Shown here: piece by piece, positions 14,851 through 22,660 of the stretch
How the letters are laid out: every line of letters begins with the position of its first letter
How positions within the stretch are numbered: the first letter of the stretch is position 1
Source of the DNA: CAIYZT01 sp052387855
GTDB taxonomy: Bacteria; Pseudomonadota; Alphaproteobacteria; Rhodobacterales; Rhodobacteraceae
NCBI GenBank assembly: GCA_052387855.1
Contig: JBQTIT010000064.1
Location: forward strand, 1-23,150
Direction of reading: 5' to 3'
Length of the DNA: 23,150 bases
Notes under the pieces: generated by a model
The model's input: only the letters and a program-made list of their open reading frames with translations
Database searches by the model: none
What the model was told of the DNA's origin: nothing
Made by a program: the position numbers and the translations under genes

Positions 14851-15639
14851 ATGAAAAGACATATTCCCTTCATCAAGCATCCGCCGCTGGTGCCGGTGAT
14901 CCGGCTCAGCGGCACGATCACTTCGGGCCCGCGGGGCTTGAGCGATGCGGGACTTGCCGGCCTGATCGAAAAGGCGTTCCGGATGAAGCCGGCCTGCGTT
15001 GCGCTGGCGATCAACTCTCCGGGCGGCTCGCCGGTGCAGTCCAGCCTGATCGCCGCGCGCATCCGGCGGCTGGCCACCGAAAGGGGCGTGCCCGTGCATG
15101 CCTTTGTCGAGGATGTCGCGGCCTCGGGCGGCTATTGGCTGGCCTGCGCGGGCGATCACATCTGGGTCGACGACAGCTCGATCGTCGGCTCGATCGGGGT
15201 GAATTCCGCCTCGTTCGGCTTTTCCGAGCTGATGCAGCGGCAGGGGATCGAGCGGCGGGTGGTGACGGCGGGCAGATCAAAGAGCCTGGCCGACCCGTTC
15301 CTGCCGCAAAAGCCCGAGGATGTGAAACGGATCCGCGCCATCCAGACCCCGATCCACCAGGCCTTTATCGCCCATGTCAAGGCGCGCCGGGGCGCGCGGC
15401 TGGCCGAGGGCGACCTTTTCAACGCCGACCTCTGGGTCGGCGCGCAGGCGGTTGACACCGGTCTGGTGGACGGCGTCGCGCATCTGGTGCCCAAGATGAA
15501 AGAGCTTTACGGCTACAAGGTCGCGCTGGTGCCCTTGGGCCAGCGGCGCAGCCTGATGTCGCGCCTTGGCCTTGGCCTGGGCGAGGCGGTGTGGCAGGCG
15601 GCCGAGGATCGGCTGGCCTTTGCAAGGTACGGGCTTTAG
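14851..15639 (+). CDS. S49-family (SppA-like) serine peptidase
   Basis: A 262-residue single-domain S49 peptidase, the short form of signal peptide peptidase A/SohB. ClpP-like fold motifs are INSPGGSPVQS (54-64), AFVEDVAASGGYWLACAGD (84-102) with nucleophile Ser92, and VGSIGVNSASFGF. Lys144 in GRSKSLADPF is the general base; the Ser-Lys spacing of 52 equals that of archaeal SppA. The protein should degrade cleaved signal peptides or short membrane-derived peptides. No clear N-terminal membrane anchor is seen. The ATG at 14851 starts the conserved domain; its ribosome binding site is weak. The next gene begins at the base after its stop. Confidence 0.88.
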   Translation: MKRHIPFIKHPPLVPVIRLSGTITSGPRGLSDAGLAGLIEKAFRMKPACVALAINSPGGSPVQSSLIAARIRRLATERGVPVHAFVEDVAASGGYWLACAGDHIWVDDSSIVGSIGVNSASFGFSELMQRQGIERRVVTAGRSKSLADPFLPQKPEDVKRIRAIQTPIHQAFIAHVKARRGARLAEGDLFNADLWVGAQAVDTGLVDGVAHLVPKMKELYGYKVALVPLGQRRSLMSRLGLGLGEAVWQAAEDRLAFARYGL

Positions 15640-15828
15640 ATGCTGGTCAAGGCGGTCCTGCTTTTTCTGCTGGTCATGGCGGTGATCGCGATGCTGGGCA
15701 ACGCGATGTTCCCCGGCGCCATCGGGCGCGGCGTCCGCAGGCGGCTCGGGGCCCGGCGTGCCAGAACCTGCCCGCGCTGCGGGCGCCACCTGATCGGCAC
15801 CTCCGGCTGCACCTGCGGGGGCAAGTGA
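15640..15828 (+). CDS. Small membrane protein with zinc-ribbon-like tail
   Basis: A 62-residue hypothetical protein. Residues 2-24 are strongly hydrophobic (LVKAVLLFLLVMAVIAMLG) and predict one membrane helix. A basic stretch RRRLGARRAR (33-42) follows. The C-terminus carries CPRCG (Cys44, Cys47) and CTC (Cys57, Cys59), which could bind one zinc ion. Arg-rich juxtamembrane residues suggest that the tail is cytoplasmic. It starts immediately after the S49 peptidase stop, and its stop overlaps the next ATG (TGATG), so it is part of that operon. I know no function for it; support of the neighbouring peptidase at the membrane is one possibility. Confidence 0.75.
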   Translation: MLVKAVLLFLLVMAVIAMLGNAMFPGAIGRGVRRRLGARRARTCPRCGRHLIGTSGCTCGGK

Positions 15829-16604
15829 TGCGGGCGCTGGTCACCGGGGCGGGAAAGCGTCTGGGCCGGGCCATGGCCCTGCATCTGGCGGGCGCGGGGT
15901 TTGACGTGGCGGTCCATTATGCCACCTCCGAAGACGAGGCGCGGCAGACGGCGGCCGAGATCGCGGCGCTGGGCCGCCGGGCCGTGCCGATGCGCGCCGA
16001 TCTTCTGGACGAGGCGCAGACGCAGGGCCTGGTGCCGGCCGCCGCCGCCGCGTTGGACGGGCCGCTGACGGTGCTGGTCAACAACGCCTCGATCTTTGAA
16101 TACGACAATCTGCGCAGCGCCACCCGCACCGGCTGGGACCGGCACATGGAATCGAACCTGCGCGCGCCCTTCGTGCTGATGCAGGCCTTTGCCGCCCAGT
16201 GCCCGCCCGCCCTGAGCGATGCGGCGGGCGAGCCGATCGCCTCGGGTCTGGTGGTCAACATGATCGACCAGCGGGTGTGGAAGCCGACGCCCGAATTCAT
16301 GACCTATTCGCTGGCCAAGGCGGCGCTCTGGGCGCTGACGCGGACCGCCGCGCAGGCGCTGGCGCCGCAGATCCGCGTCAACGCCATCGGCCCCGGCCCG
16401 ACCGTGCAAGGCAGCCGCCAGTCGGCCGCGCATTTCGCCCGCCAGCGCGCCGCGACGCCGCTGGCGCGGGGCGCCGGGCCGGCCGATGTCGTGGCGGCGC
16501 TTGGGTTTTTCCTGAATTCACCCTCGGTCACCGGGCAGATGATCGCCACCGACGGCGGCCAGCATCTGGCCTGGGCGACCCCCGATGTGCTTGGGGTCGA
16601 GTGA
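15828..16604 (+). CDS. Pteridine-reductase-like SDR (PTR1/FolM type)
   Basis: A 258-residue SDR. TGAGKRLG (6-13) has the Arg/Lys of the TGxxxRxG motif seen in pteridine reductases, and NNAS (85-88) replaces NNAG. The active site uses Asp147 (NMIDQR) with Tyr160 and Lys164 (YSLAK). The Asp-Tyr spacing of 13 equals Asp181-Tyr194 of Leishmania PTR1, where Asp replaces the usual SDR Ser. Reduction of dihydropterins (dihydromonapterin or dihydrofolate) with NADPH is therefore the best guess. It overlaps the small membrane protein gene by one base (TGATG). No folate gene is adjacent. Confidence 0.82.
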   Translation: MRALVTGAGKRLGRAMALHLAGAGFDVAVHYATSEDEARQTAAEIAALGRRAVPMRADLLDEAQTQGLVPAAAAALDGPLTVLVNNASIFEYDNLRSATRTGWDRHMESNLRAPFVLMQAFAAQCPPALSDAAGEPIASGLVVNMIDQRVWKPTPEFMTYSLAKAALWALTRTAAQALAPQIRVNAIGPGPTVQGSRQSAAHFARQRAATPLARGAGPADVVAALGFFLNSPSVTGQMIATDGGQHLAWATPDVLGVE

Positions 16605-16923
16605 TCTTGCGGGCGGGAACGCCTGACTTGTCCACTTTTCGCGTTTCGTTCACGGTCTCGTAATAAATTGTCTTTCGATTTCATGTGCTTGTCACAGTAT
16701 GTTTTTTTACATAGCAAAATCAACATCTTACAGAACTGCCTAAAAATTAGGCAAATCAATGAAAGGCCACGGATTCAAGGGAAATTTCGGCTATCCGAAA
16801 TCTTTTCCGCACAGTTATCCACAAAAACCGTGGACAGCTTTCCTCTTGCCTTGGCCCCGCTATCATTGCAGCGGAACCGCAGAATCAACGGCCCGACCCC
16901 GGCTTGAACGAAAAGGCGCAGCC
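16605..16923 (+). promoter_or_regulatory. AT-rich palindromic leader upstream of uvrC
   Basis: This 319-bp gap is much richer in A/T than its surroundings and encodes no convincing protein. It contains TGCCTAAAAATTAGGCA (16737-16753; 7-bp arms, 3-nt spacer). A hairpin with arms ATTTCGG (16784-16790) and CCGAAAT (16795-16801) and loop CTAT is followed by CTTTT. A TTATCCACA box (16815-16823) is followed by GTGGA, forming a TCCAC/GTGGA dyad. The uvrC promoter should lie here; TATCAT at 16861-16866 is a possible -10 but I cannot assign a good -35. Confidence 0.55.
16784..16806 (+). terminator. Hairpin with short T-run before uvrC
   Basis: Arms ATTTCGG and CCGAAAT form a 7-bp stem with a 4-nt loop, followed by CTTTT. 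It could end transcription from the upstream SDR gene or act as an attenuator in the uvrC leader. The stem is AT-rich in part and the T-run is short, so efficiency is uncertain. Confidence 0.4.
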
Positions 16924-18780
16924 ATGACCGCCCCCGCCCGCACCGGGCACGAGATCATCGCGGAGTACGTCCGCAATCTTGACGGCTCGCCGGGCGTCTA
17001 CCGGATGCTGAACGCCAGCGCCGAGGTGCTGTACGTCGGCAAGGCGCGGAATCTGAAAAACCGGGTCTCGAACTATGCCCGCCCGGCGGGGCATTCGGCG
17101 CGGATCGGGCGGATGATCGCGGAAACCGCCGCGATGATGTTCCTGACGACGCGGACCGAGACCGAGGCGCTGCTTCAGGAACAGAACCTGATCAAGCAGC
17201 TCAAGCCGCGCTACAACGTGCTGCTCCGCGACGACAAGTCGTTTCCGAACATCCTGATCAGCACCGAGCATGCCTTTCCGCAGATCAAGAAGCACCGGGG
17301 CAAGAAGTCCGAAAAGGGCGCCTATTACGGCCCCTTTGCCAGTGCGGGGGCGGTGAACCGGACGCTGAACCAGTTGCAAAAGGTGTTCCTGCTGCGCAAC
17401 TGCTCGGACCCGATGTTCGAAAGCCGCACGCGGCCCTGCCTGCAGTTCCAGATCAAGCGCTGCGCCGCGCCCTGCGTGGCCAAGGTGAACCGGGCCGAGT
17501 ATCTGGACCTTGTGGCCGACGCCCGGCGGTTTCTGGAGGGCAAGACCACCTCGGTCCAGGCCGATCTGGCGGCGGCGATGGCCGAGGCGTCAGAGGCGAT
17601 GGAGTTCGAGCGCGCGGCGGCCCTGCGAGACCGGATCAAGGCGCTGACCCAGGTCCAGACCGCGCAAGGCATCAACCCGCGCGGCGTGGCCGAGGCCGAT
17701 GTCGTGGCGCTGCACCTCGATCACGGGCAGGCCTGCGTGCAGGTCTTCTTCATCCGCGCCAACCAGTCCTGGGGCAACCGCGACTTTTATCCCCGGACCG
17801 GCTCGGGTGCCGAAGAGCCGGAAATCCTTGAGGCCTTTCTGACCCAGTTCTACGACGACAAGGACCCGCCGCGCCTGATCCTTTTGTCCCATGCCGTGGA
17901 CAATGCCGATCTGGTCGGCGCGGCGCTGAGCGCGCGCGCGGGCCGCAAGGTGGAACTGGCGGTGCCGCAGCGGGGCGAAAAGGCCGAACTGGTGGAAAAC
18001 GCGGCGCGCAATGCGCGCGAAAGCCTGGCGCGGCGGATGTCCGAGGCCTCGACCCAGGCGCGGCTGTTGCAGGGTCTGGCCGACGCCTTTGATCTTGACG
18101 CCCCGCCGGCCCGGATCGAGGTCTATGACAACGCCCATATCCAGGGCGCCGATGCGGTGGGCGGCATGATCGTGGCCGGGGCCGAGGGCTTTGTCAAAAG
18201 CCAGTACCGCAAGTTCAACATCAAGTCGGCGGCCGGGGCCAACAGCGACGATCTGGGCATGATGCGCGAGGTCCTGACGCGGCGGTTCGAGCGGCTCTTG
18301 AAAGAGGACCCTGACCGCAGGTCGGATGCCTGGCCGGACCTCTTGCTGATCGACGGCGGGGCGGGGCAGGCGGCAGCGGTGGCGGGCATCCTGGCCGAGC
18401 TTGGGGTCGATGACATCGCGATGATCGGCGTGGCCAAGGGCATCGACCGCGATGCCGGCAAGGAAGAGTTCCACCGCCCCGGCCAGCGGCCGATGGCGTT
18501 GCAGCGGGGCGATCCGGTGCTGTATTTCGTGCAGCGCCTGCGCGACGAGGCGCACCGCTGGGCCAACGGCGCCCATGTGGCCAAGCGCGCGCGCACGCTG
18601 GTCGCGAACCCGCTGGACGAGGTGCCTGGCATCGGCGCGGCGCGCAAGCGGGCGCTTCTGGCCCATTTCGGCAGCGCCAAGGCGGTGGGCCGCGCGGCCC
18701 CGCCCGATCTGATGGCGGTGCCGGGCATTTCCGAGGCGATGGCCGAGACCATCTACAATTTCTTTCACCAGGGAAACTGA
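16924..18780 (+). CDS. uvrC: Excinuclease ABC subunit C
   Basis: A 618-residue UvrC of normal length, which makes both incisions around bulky lesions in nucleotide excision repair together with UvrA and UvrB. An N-terminal GIY-YIG nuclease domain (GVYRML at 24-29, LYVGKARNLKNRV at 36-48, TEALLQEQNLIK region) makes the 3' cut. A UVR domain (about residues 200-240, MEFERAAALRDRI) contacts UvrB. The RNase H-like nuclease domain shows EVYDNAHIQGADAVGGM and LLIDGGAGQ and makes the 5' cut. A C-terminal double helix-hairpin-helix (VPGIGAARKRALLAHFG, VPGISEAMAETI) binds DNA. I chose the ATG at 16924 at the start of family homology; the long upstream extension is AT-rich leader. Confidence 0.96.
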   Translation: MTAPARTGHEIIAEYVRNLDGSPGVYRMLNASAEVLYVGKARNLKNRVSNYARPAGHSARIGRMIAETAAMMFLTTRTETEALLQEQNLIKQLKPRYNVLLRDDKSFPNILISTEHAFPQIKKHRGKKSEKGAYYGPFASAGAVNRTLNQLQKVFLLRNCSDPMFESRTRPCLQFQIKRCAAPCVAKVNRAEYLDLVADARRFLEGKTTSVQADLAAAMAEASEAMEFERAAALRDRIKALTQVQTAQGINPRGVAEADVVALHLDHGQACVQVFFIRANQSWGNRDFYPRTGSGAEEPEILEAFLTQFYDDKDPPRLILLSHAVDNADLVGAALSARAGRKVELAVPQRGEKAELVENAARNARESLARRMSEASTQARLLQGLADAFDLDAPPARIEVYDNAHIQGADAVGGMIVAGAEGFVKSQYRKFNIKSAAGANSDDLGMMREVLTRRFERLLKEDPDRRSDAWPDLLLIDGGAGQAAAVAGILAELGVDDIAMIGVAKGIDRDAGKEEFHRPGQRPMALQRGDPVLYFVQRLRDEAHRWANGAHVAKRARTLVANPLDEVPGIGAARKRALLAHFGSAKAVGRAAPPDLMAVPGISEAMAETIYNFFHQGN

Positions 18781-18828
18781 CCCGGGCAGGTCTTTTTCTT
18801 TGGTCGCGATTGGGCTAGGACTGGGCAC

Positions 18829-19494
18829 ATGAACTGGAACATCCCGAATTTCCTGACGCTGCTCCGGCTTCTGGCCGCGCCGGGTGTCGTGGTGATGTTC
18901 CTCTATTTCCACCGGCCCTGGGCAGACTGGTTCGCCCTGGCGCTCTTTGTCGTGGCGGCCCTGACCGACTGGTTCGACGGCTACCTCGCCCGGCTCTGGC
19001 ACCAGGAAACCCGGCTGGGCGCGATGATGGACCCGATCGCGGACAAGGCCATGGTGGCGATCGCGATCATGGTGCTGACGGGGTACAACGGCATGAACCC
19101 CTGGCTGATCCTGCCCGCGACGGTGATCCTGTTCCGCGAGGTCTTTGTCTCGGGCCTGCGCGAATATCTCGGGGCCTCGGCGGGGATGCTCAAGGTCACG
19201 CGGCTGGCCAAGTGGAAGACCACGGCGCAGATGGTTGCCATCGCGGTGCTGTTCCTGGGCACGGGGTTGGACTATCTCAACGGCGTGGCCATGCAGGGCA
19301 TGACGCCCGAGGAATATGCCGAAGCGGTCAGCGCCGGCCTGGCCGACCCGGTCCGCGCCTGCGGCAACCGCGACTGTGCCTCGTTCGCCAATATCCTGGG
19401 TTTCGTGCTGATCTGGATCGCGGCCGGGCTGACGGCGCTGACCGGCTGGGACTATTTCCGCAAGTCAGCGCCCTTTCTGCGGGACGAGCCATGA
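18829..19494 (+). CDS. pgsA: CDP-diacylglycerol-glycerol-3-phosphate phosphatidyltransferase
   Basis: A 221-residue multi-pass membrane enzyme that makes phosphatidylglycerophosphate from CDP-diacylglycerol and glycerol-3-phosphate, the committed step to phosphatidylglycerol and cardiolipin. The CDP-alcohol phosphatidyltransferase motif is complete: Asp47, Asp50, Gly51, Ala54, Arg55, Gly64, Asp68 and Asp72 (DWFDGYLAR...GAMMDPIADK). The N-terminal NWNIPNFLTLLRLLAAPGV is typical of PgsA. A hydrophilic segment of about 40 residues before the last helix (about 155-190) contains two Cys and is longer than usual. AGGA is about 9 nt upstream of the ATG. It is 48 bp after uvrC and overlaps moaD by 4 bp. 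Confidence 0.93.
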   Translation: MNWNIPNFLTLLRLLAAPGVVVMFLYFHRPWADWFALALFVVAALTDWFDGYLARLWHQETRLGAMMDPIADKAMVAIAIMVLTGYNGMNPWLILPATVILFREVFVSGLREYLGASAGMLKVTRLAKWKTTAQMVAIAVLFLGTGLDYLNGVAMQGMTPEEYAEAVSAGLADPVRACGNRDCASFANILGFVLIWIAAGLTALTGWDYFRKSAPFLRDEP

Positions 19495-19739
19495 TCGAGG
19501 TGCGCTATTTCGCCTGGCTGCGCGAGCGGACAGGGCTGCGCGGCGAGCGGGTCGAGACCGGGGCGGCCGACGTGGCCGCGCTGATCGCCGAGCTTGTCGC
19601 GCGCAGCGAGGGCCATGCGCTGGCCTTTGCCGACCTGACCAGCCTGCGCGTTGCGCTGGATCAGGAAATGGCCGGGTTTGATGCGCCTTTGGCGGGGGTC
19701 AGGGAGGTTGCCTTTTTCCCCCCCATGACCGGGGGCTAG
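19491..19739 (+). CDS. moaD: Molybdopterin synthase small (sulfur carrier) subunit
   Basis: An 82-residue ubiquitin-like MoaD ending in the required Gly-Gly (MTGG). After adenylation, the C-terminal glycine carries a thiocarboxylate that donates sulfur to cyclic pyranopterin monophosphate when docked in MoaE. Core motifs are VRYFAWLRERTG near the start and VREVAFFPPMTGG at the end. Its ATG overlaps the pgsA stop by 4 bp, so it is translated by coupling with an unrelated membrane-lipid gene. It serves molybdenum cofactor synthesis, needed by the FdsA enzyme about 6 kb away. Confidence 0.93.
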   Translation: MIEVRYFAWLRERTGLRGERVETGAADVAALIAELVARSEGHALAFADLTSLRVALDQEMAGFDAPLAGVREVAFFPPMTGG

Positions 19740-19769
19740 AAAGCCAATACTGGCGATCTGGACGCCGTG

Positions 19770-19822
19770 CTGGGGGTTTTGCACCCCCAGACCCCCGCAG
19801 GGTATTTGTGCAGAGAAGAAGG
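19770..19822 (+). repeat. Hairpin plus GGGTATTTG-tail element, copy 2
   Basis: CTGGGGGT (19770-19777) and ACCCCCAG (19783-19790) form an 8-bp stem with a 5-nt loop, followed by ACCCCCGCAGGGTATTTGTG and AGAGAAG. The second stem pair differs from copy 1 (T-A here, C-G there) yet remains paired, while the tail is conserved. It separates moaD from moaE and runs into the moaE ribosome binding region. Confidence 0.6.
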
Positions 19823-19828
19823 TGCGTC

Positions 19829-20293
19829 ATGCGAATCTCGGTACAGGAAGGGGTCTTTGACGCCGGGGCAGAGGCGAATGTCTTTGCCACCGGCGCCGCC
19901 GGGGCGGGGGCGGTGGTGACCTTTACCGGGCTGGTGCGCGATCAGGGCGGCCGTCTGCGGGGGCTGGAGATCGAGCATTATCCGGGCATGACCGAACGCG
20001 CGATCACCGCGATGGTCGAAGAGGCTGCGCGTCGGTTCGACCTGGTGGATGCGCTGGTGATTCACCGATTTGGCGCCCTGGCGCCGGCCGAGCCGATCAT
20101 GATGGTGGCCACGGCGGCGCGGCACCGGGCGGCGGCCTTTGCGGCGGCGGAATTTCTGATGGACTATCTCAAGTCCCGCGCGCCGTTCTGGAAAAAGGAA
20201 ATCGGCGCCGATGGGGGGACCTGGGTCGCGGCGCGCGATGAGGATGAGGCGGCGCTGGTCCGCTGGGACCAGGGCCGGTCTGGTTCACGCTGA
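19829..20293 (+). CDS. moaE: Molybdopterin synthase catalytic (large) subunit
   Basis: A 154-residue MoaE, which converts cyclic pyranopterin monophosphate to molybdopterin using two MoaD thiocarboxylates. The active-site lysines are Lys115 and Lys122 in YLKSRAPFWKKE, with the same spacing as E. coli Lys119 and Lys126. Other family motifs are FTGLVRDQGG (32-41), LEIEHYPGM (46-54) and ALVIHRFGALAPAE (75-88). The ATG at 19829 follows GAAGAAGG; a Met seven codons earlier lies inside the hairpin-tail element and is less likely. It is 89 bp after moaD with a hairpin between, so expression of the two may not be strictly equal. Confidence 0.94.
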   Translation: MRISVQEGVFDAGAEANVFATGAAGAGAVVTFTGLVRDQGGRLRGLEIEHYPGMTERAITAMVEEAARRFDLVDALVIHRFGALAPAEPIMMVATAARHRAAAFAAAEFLMDYLKSRAPFWKKEIGADGGTWVAARDEDEAALVRWDQGRSGSR

Positions 20294-20405
20294 GACCGAG
20301 GCATCGAATATCGTGTTCGAGCGCAGGAGAAGCAGTGATTTCGATTCGATACGGACCAGTCCTGCGCTGGTGTTCGCCGCCGGGCACAAGATACCCCAAG
20401 GCGGC

Positions 20406-20428
20406 CTTGCGCCCAAAACGAGCGCAAG
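20406..20428 (-). terminator. Stem-loop after the methyltransferase gene
   Basis: CTTGCGC (20406-20412) and GCGCAAG (20422-20428) form a 7-bp perfect stem with a 9-nt loop, 9 bp past the methyltransferase stop codon. It lies between the convergent moaE and methyltransferase genes. There is no T-tract, so termination is only likely from its position. The rest of 20294-20437 shows nothing I can identify. Confidence 0.4.
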
Positions 20429-20437
20429 AAATGCCGA

Positions 20438-21247
20438 CTACCTCGCAGTTGCCGTATATAAATAGGCACTCTGAGGGACGATCATGTCATCGCCACGCAT
20501 GAACGCCGAGCAAGATGCGATAATGTCCGCGGCAATCGCATCGACCACGGCCTGACCCGCTTCCAGAACCTTGGGTCCGGCAGGATGGCCAAGGATTTCA
20601 TTTTTGATACTCGAACGGATATTTGTCATGGTCCGGTCGACGGTGACGCGCTCGACATCGGTGTCCTGAAAGCCCGCTCTTTCCATCATGGTCGGCAGGG
20701 TCTCTACATTCCTGTAGCTGAAAGGTGCGAGGTACTTTTCACCTATTCCCGGGTCAACACGGCGTCCAACGGAGTCAGCCATCGCCAGAAAGAAGTCACT
20801 CGCTCCGGCCCATACGGAGATGACGAGCCTTGCGTTCATGACCGAGACCCTTCTGATTTCTTTCAGAACCGCAGCTTCATCCGGAAAATATTGCATGCCC
20901 TGCTGGCAGAAGGTCACTGAGAACGTGCTGGACGCAAAAGGCAGATCCGCCGCGTTCGCCACATGCCACCTGAATCTTGAAGATTCGCTCTGCGTGATTT
21001 CACTGGCCTTGCGGACCATGCCCTCGTTCAGGTCAACGCCAACAATCGGTTGCGCTGGCGTCACCTGCTCGAGAATTGTTCGAGCGACGATACCCGTTCC
21101 GCATGCGAGATCGAGAATGGCATCCTTTTCGGTCACCTGAATTTTTGCAAGCGTCGCTCGGGCCAATGGTCCGAACATGGCCTTCACCTTCTGATCTTCG
21201 TAGGCTGTGACTGCGCTGTCACTCAGTTGAAACGTCTCTTTCGCCAT
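20438..21247 (-). CDS. Class I SAM-dependent methyltransferase, lower-GC insert
   Basis: A 269-residue UbiE/Methyltransf_11-like methyltransferase. Motif I is LDLACGTGIVA (45-55), the acidic residue after beta-2 is Asp72 (VGVDLNEGM), and the post-motif segment CQQGMQYFPD (114-123) is typical of the family. The substrate is not evident. Base composition is clearly more A/T-rich and codon use less G/C-biased than in adjoining genes, which points to recent horizontal acquisition. The ATG at 21247 has GGAGG 9 nt upstream; an upstream Met would add 29 residues of unlikely sequence. It stands alone between moaE and the P1 peptidase gene. Confidence 0.85.
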   Translation of the reverse strand: MAKETFQLSDSAVTAYEDQKVKAMFGPLARATLAKIQVTEKDAILDLACGTGIVARTILEQVTPAQPIVGVDLNEGMVRKASEITQSESSRFRWHVANAADLPFASSTFSVTFCQQGMQYFPDEAAVLKEIRRVSVMNARLVISVWAGASDFFLAMADSVGRRVDPGIGEKYLAPFSYRNVETLPTMMERAGFQDTDVERVTVDRTMTNIRSSIKNEILGHPAGPKVLEAGQAVVDAIAADIIASCSAFMRGDDMIVPQSAYLYTATAR

Positions 21248-21453
21248 CAGATAAGTCCTCCGGGAGCTCCTGGCTGCCAATTCATACGCCAGTATCGTCC
21301 TCAGCACAAAAGATGTCGCTCGGGGTGGGGGCACACCGGCAAAGCGAACCTGGTTTCCAGGGCGGATCGGGTTCGGTCGGAATTCGAAACTAGGCAGCCG
21401 GGGGCCGCGCGGTTGGTTGGCACGACCACCAGGTCCCCAGTTGTCGGACAGGC

Positions 21454-22449
21454 TCAGGCGCGGCGGTGGAGGGTTGACCAGGCGGGTTGTCGGTCGTCCG
21501 GCAGGGGGCTGGCCAGGTAGACCGCGCGGGCGATGGCGCGGGCCAGGCAGCAGGCCGCCGCATGGCCGATCTGAAAGGCGTCGCGCACCGGATCGGTCAG
21601 GGGCCGCGCGCCGGTGGCGGCGGCAAAGACCAGATCGCCGTCCAGCAGGCTGTGGGCAGGCACGATGGCGCGGGCCATGCCGTCCTGGGCGGCCAGGGCC
21701 ATGCGCTGCGCCTGCGGCCGGCTGAGCGCGGCGTCGGTGGCGACAATGGCGATGGTGGTGGCCTCGCCCATCCGTTTCATCGGCAGGGGGTCATCGGCGG
21801 GGTCGCGGTGCGGCGCGGGGCCGAGGCCGCCGAACTCGGCGCCCATCTCGAACGGGGCGGCCCAGAATTGCGGCCCCTCACCGACCGTGACCGAGCCAAG
21901 CGCGTTGACCGCCACCAGCGCGCCCACGGTGATGCCGCTGTCCAGGACCGCCGAGGCGCTGCCGAGCCCACCCTTGCAGCGCCCCGTCGTCGCGCCATAT
22001 CCGGCCCCGGCGCTGCCGAGGGCAAAGTCGGGCGCGGCGGCGTGGAAGGCGGCCAGGCCCAGGGCGGGGTAGGGGTTGCGGTCCCAGTCCTTGTCGCCGC
22101 CGTTCAGGAGGTCGAACAGGATCGCGCCCGGCACGATGGGCACGCGCCGCGCGCCCACGGCAAAGCCGCGCCCGGCGCGGTGCAGCCCCTCGGTGACGCC
22201 CGAGCAGGCGTCAAGGCCAAAGGCCGAGCCGCCCGAAAGGACCAGCGCATCGACCTCTTGCACCAGCGATCCGGGCGCCAGCAGGTCAGTCTCGCGCGTG
22301 CCGGGGGCGCCGCCCATGACCGAGACCGCGGCGGTAAAGGGCTGGCCCGCCGTCAGCACCGTCACACCGGAGCGCAGGCGCGCGTCATGGCTCTGTCCGA
22401 CCAGAAGGCCGGTCACATCGGTGATCAGATTGCGTGGTCCGGGTTTCAT
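21454..22449 (-). CDS. P1-family peptidase (DmpA/L-aminopeptidase/D-esterase type)
   Basis: A 331-residue P1 peptidase, normal in length. The family members are made as one chain and cut themselves to expose an N-terminal nucleophile, then act as aminopeptidases or amidases on small peptides. The N-terminal part has NLITDVTGLLVGQSHD (7-22), LSGGSAFGLDACSGV (71-85) and YGATTGRCKGGLGSAS (151-166). In TTIAIVATDAALS the residue aligned with the DmpA nucleophile Ser250 is Thr231, so cleavage before Thr231 is expected. No signal peptide is seen. The ATG at 22449 has AGAGG about 6 nt upstream. The 206 bp between this gene and the methyltransferase hold nothing I can name. Confidence 0.9.
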   Translation of the reverse strand: MKPGPRNLITDVTGLLVGQSHDARLRSGVTVLTAGQPFTAAVSVMGGAPGTRETDLLAPGSLVQEVDALVLSGGSAFGLDACSGVTEGLHRAGRGFAVGARRVPIVPGAILFDLLNGGDKDWDRNPYPALGLAAFHAAAPDFALGSAGAGYGATTGRCKGGLGSASAVLDSGITVGALVAVNALGSVTVGEGPQFWAAPFEMGAEFGGLGPAPHRDPADDPLPMKRMGEATTIAIVATDAALSRPQAQRMALAAQDGMARAIVPAHSLLDGDLVFAAATGARPLTDPVRDAFQIGHAAACCLARAIARAVYLASPLPDDRQPAWSTLHRRA

Positions 22450-22504
22450 CTGGGCCTCTGTGGGCAGACTATGCGCCAGTGGGCCGGGGTGCAATCAGGG
22501 TCCG

Positions 22505-22660
22505 GGGGGGCCGGAAACGCACCGCGTTTCCCCGGCCGTGTGGGGACGGCTCGGCACTCCCGGGTCCGCATGAGGTTGCTGAGGCCAGCGCCCGCCCCGT
22601 GGGCGGTCCGGGATGGGGCGGGCGGCATCGCATGACCTCGGCGATGGCCTCGGTCAAAGT
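22505..22660 (+). repeat. Structured intergenic repeat, right copy R0
   Basis: This is the most divergent right-hand copy. Its small palindrome is GGAAACGC-ACC-GCGTTTCC (22513-22531), followed by the CGTGTGGGGAC block and GAGGCCAGCGCCCG. A 9-bp-arm hairpin (GCCCGCCCC at 22590-22598, GGGGCGGGC at 22615-22623) replaces the large stem of other copies, and the GGCCGAGGGCC hairpin is missing. The conserved TCGCATGACCTCGGCGATGG block ends it. Confidence 0.7.

Noticed and set aside
16815..16823. Perfect DnaA box and AT-rich stretch as a replication origin
   Set aside because: Only one perfect box is present. There is no cluster of boxes and no typical origin neighbour such as dnaA, hemE or parAB.
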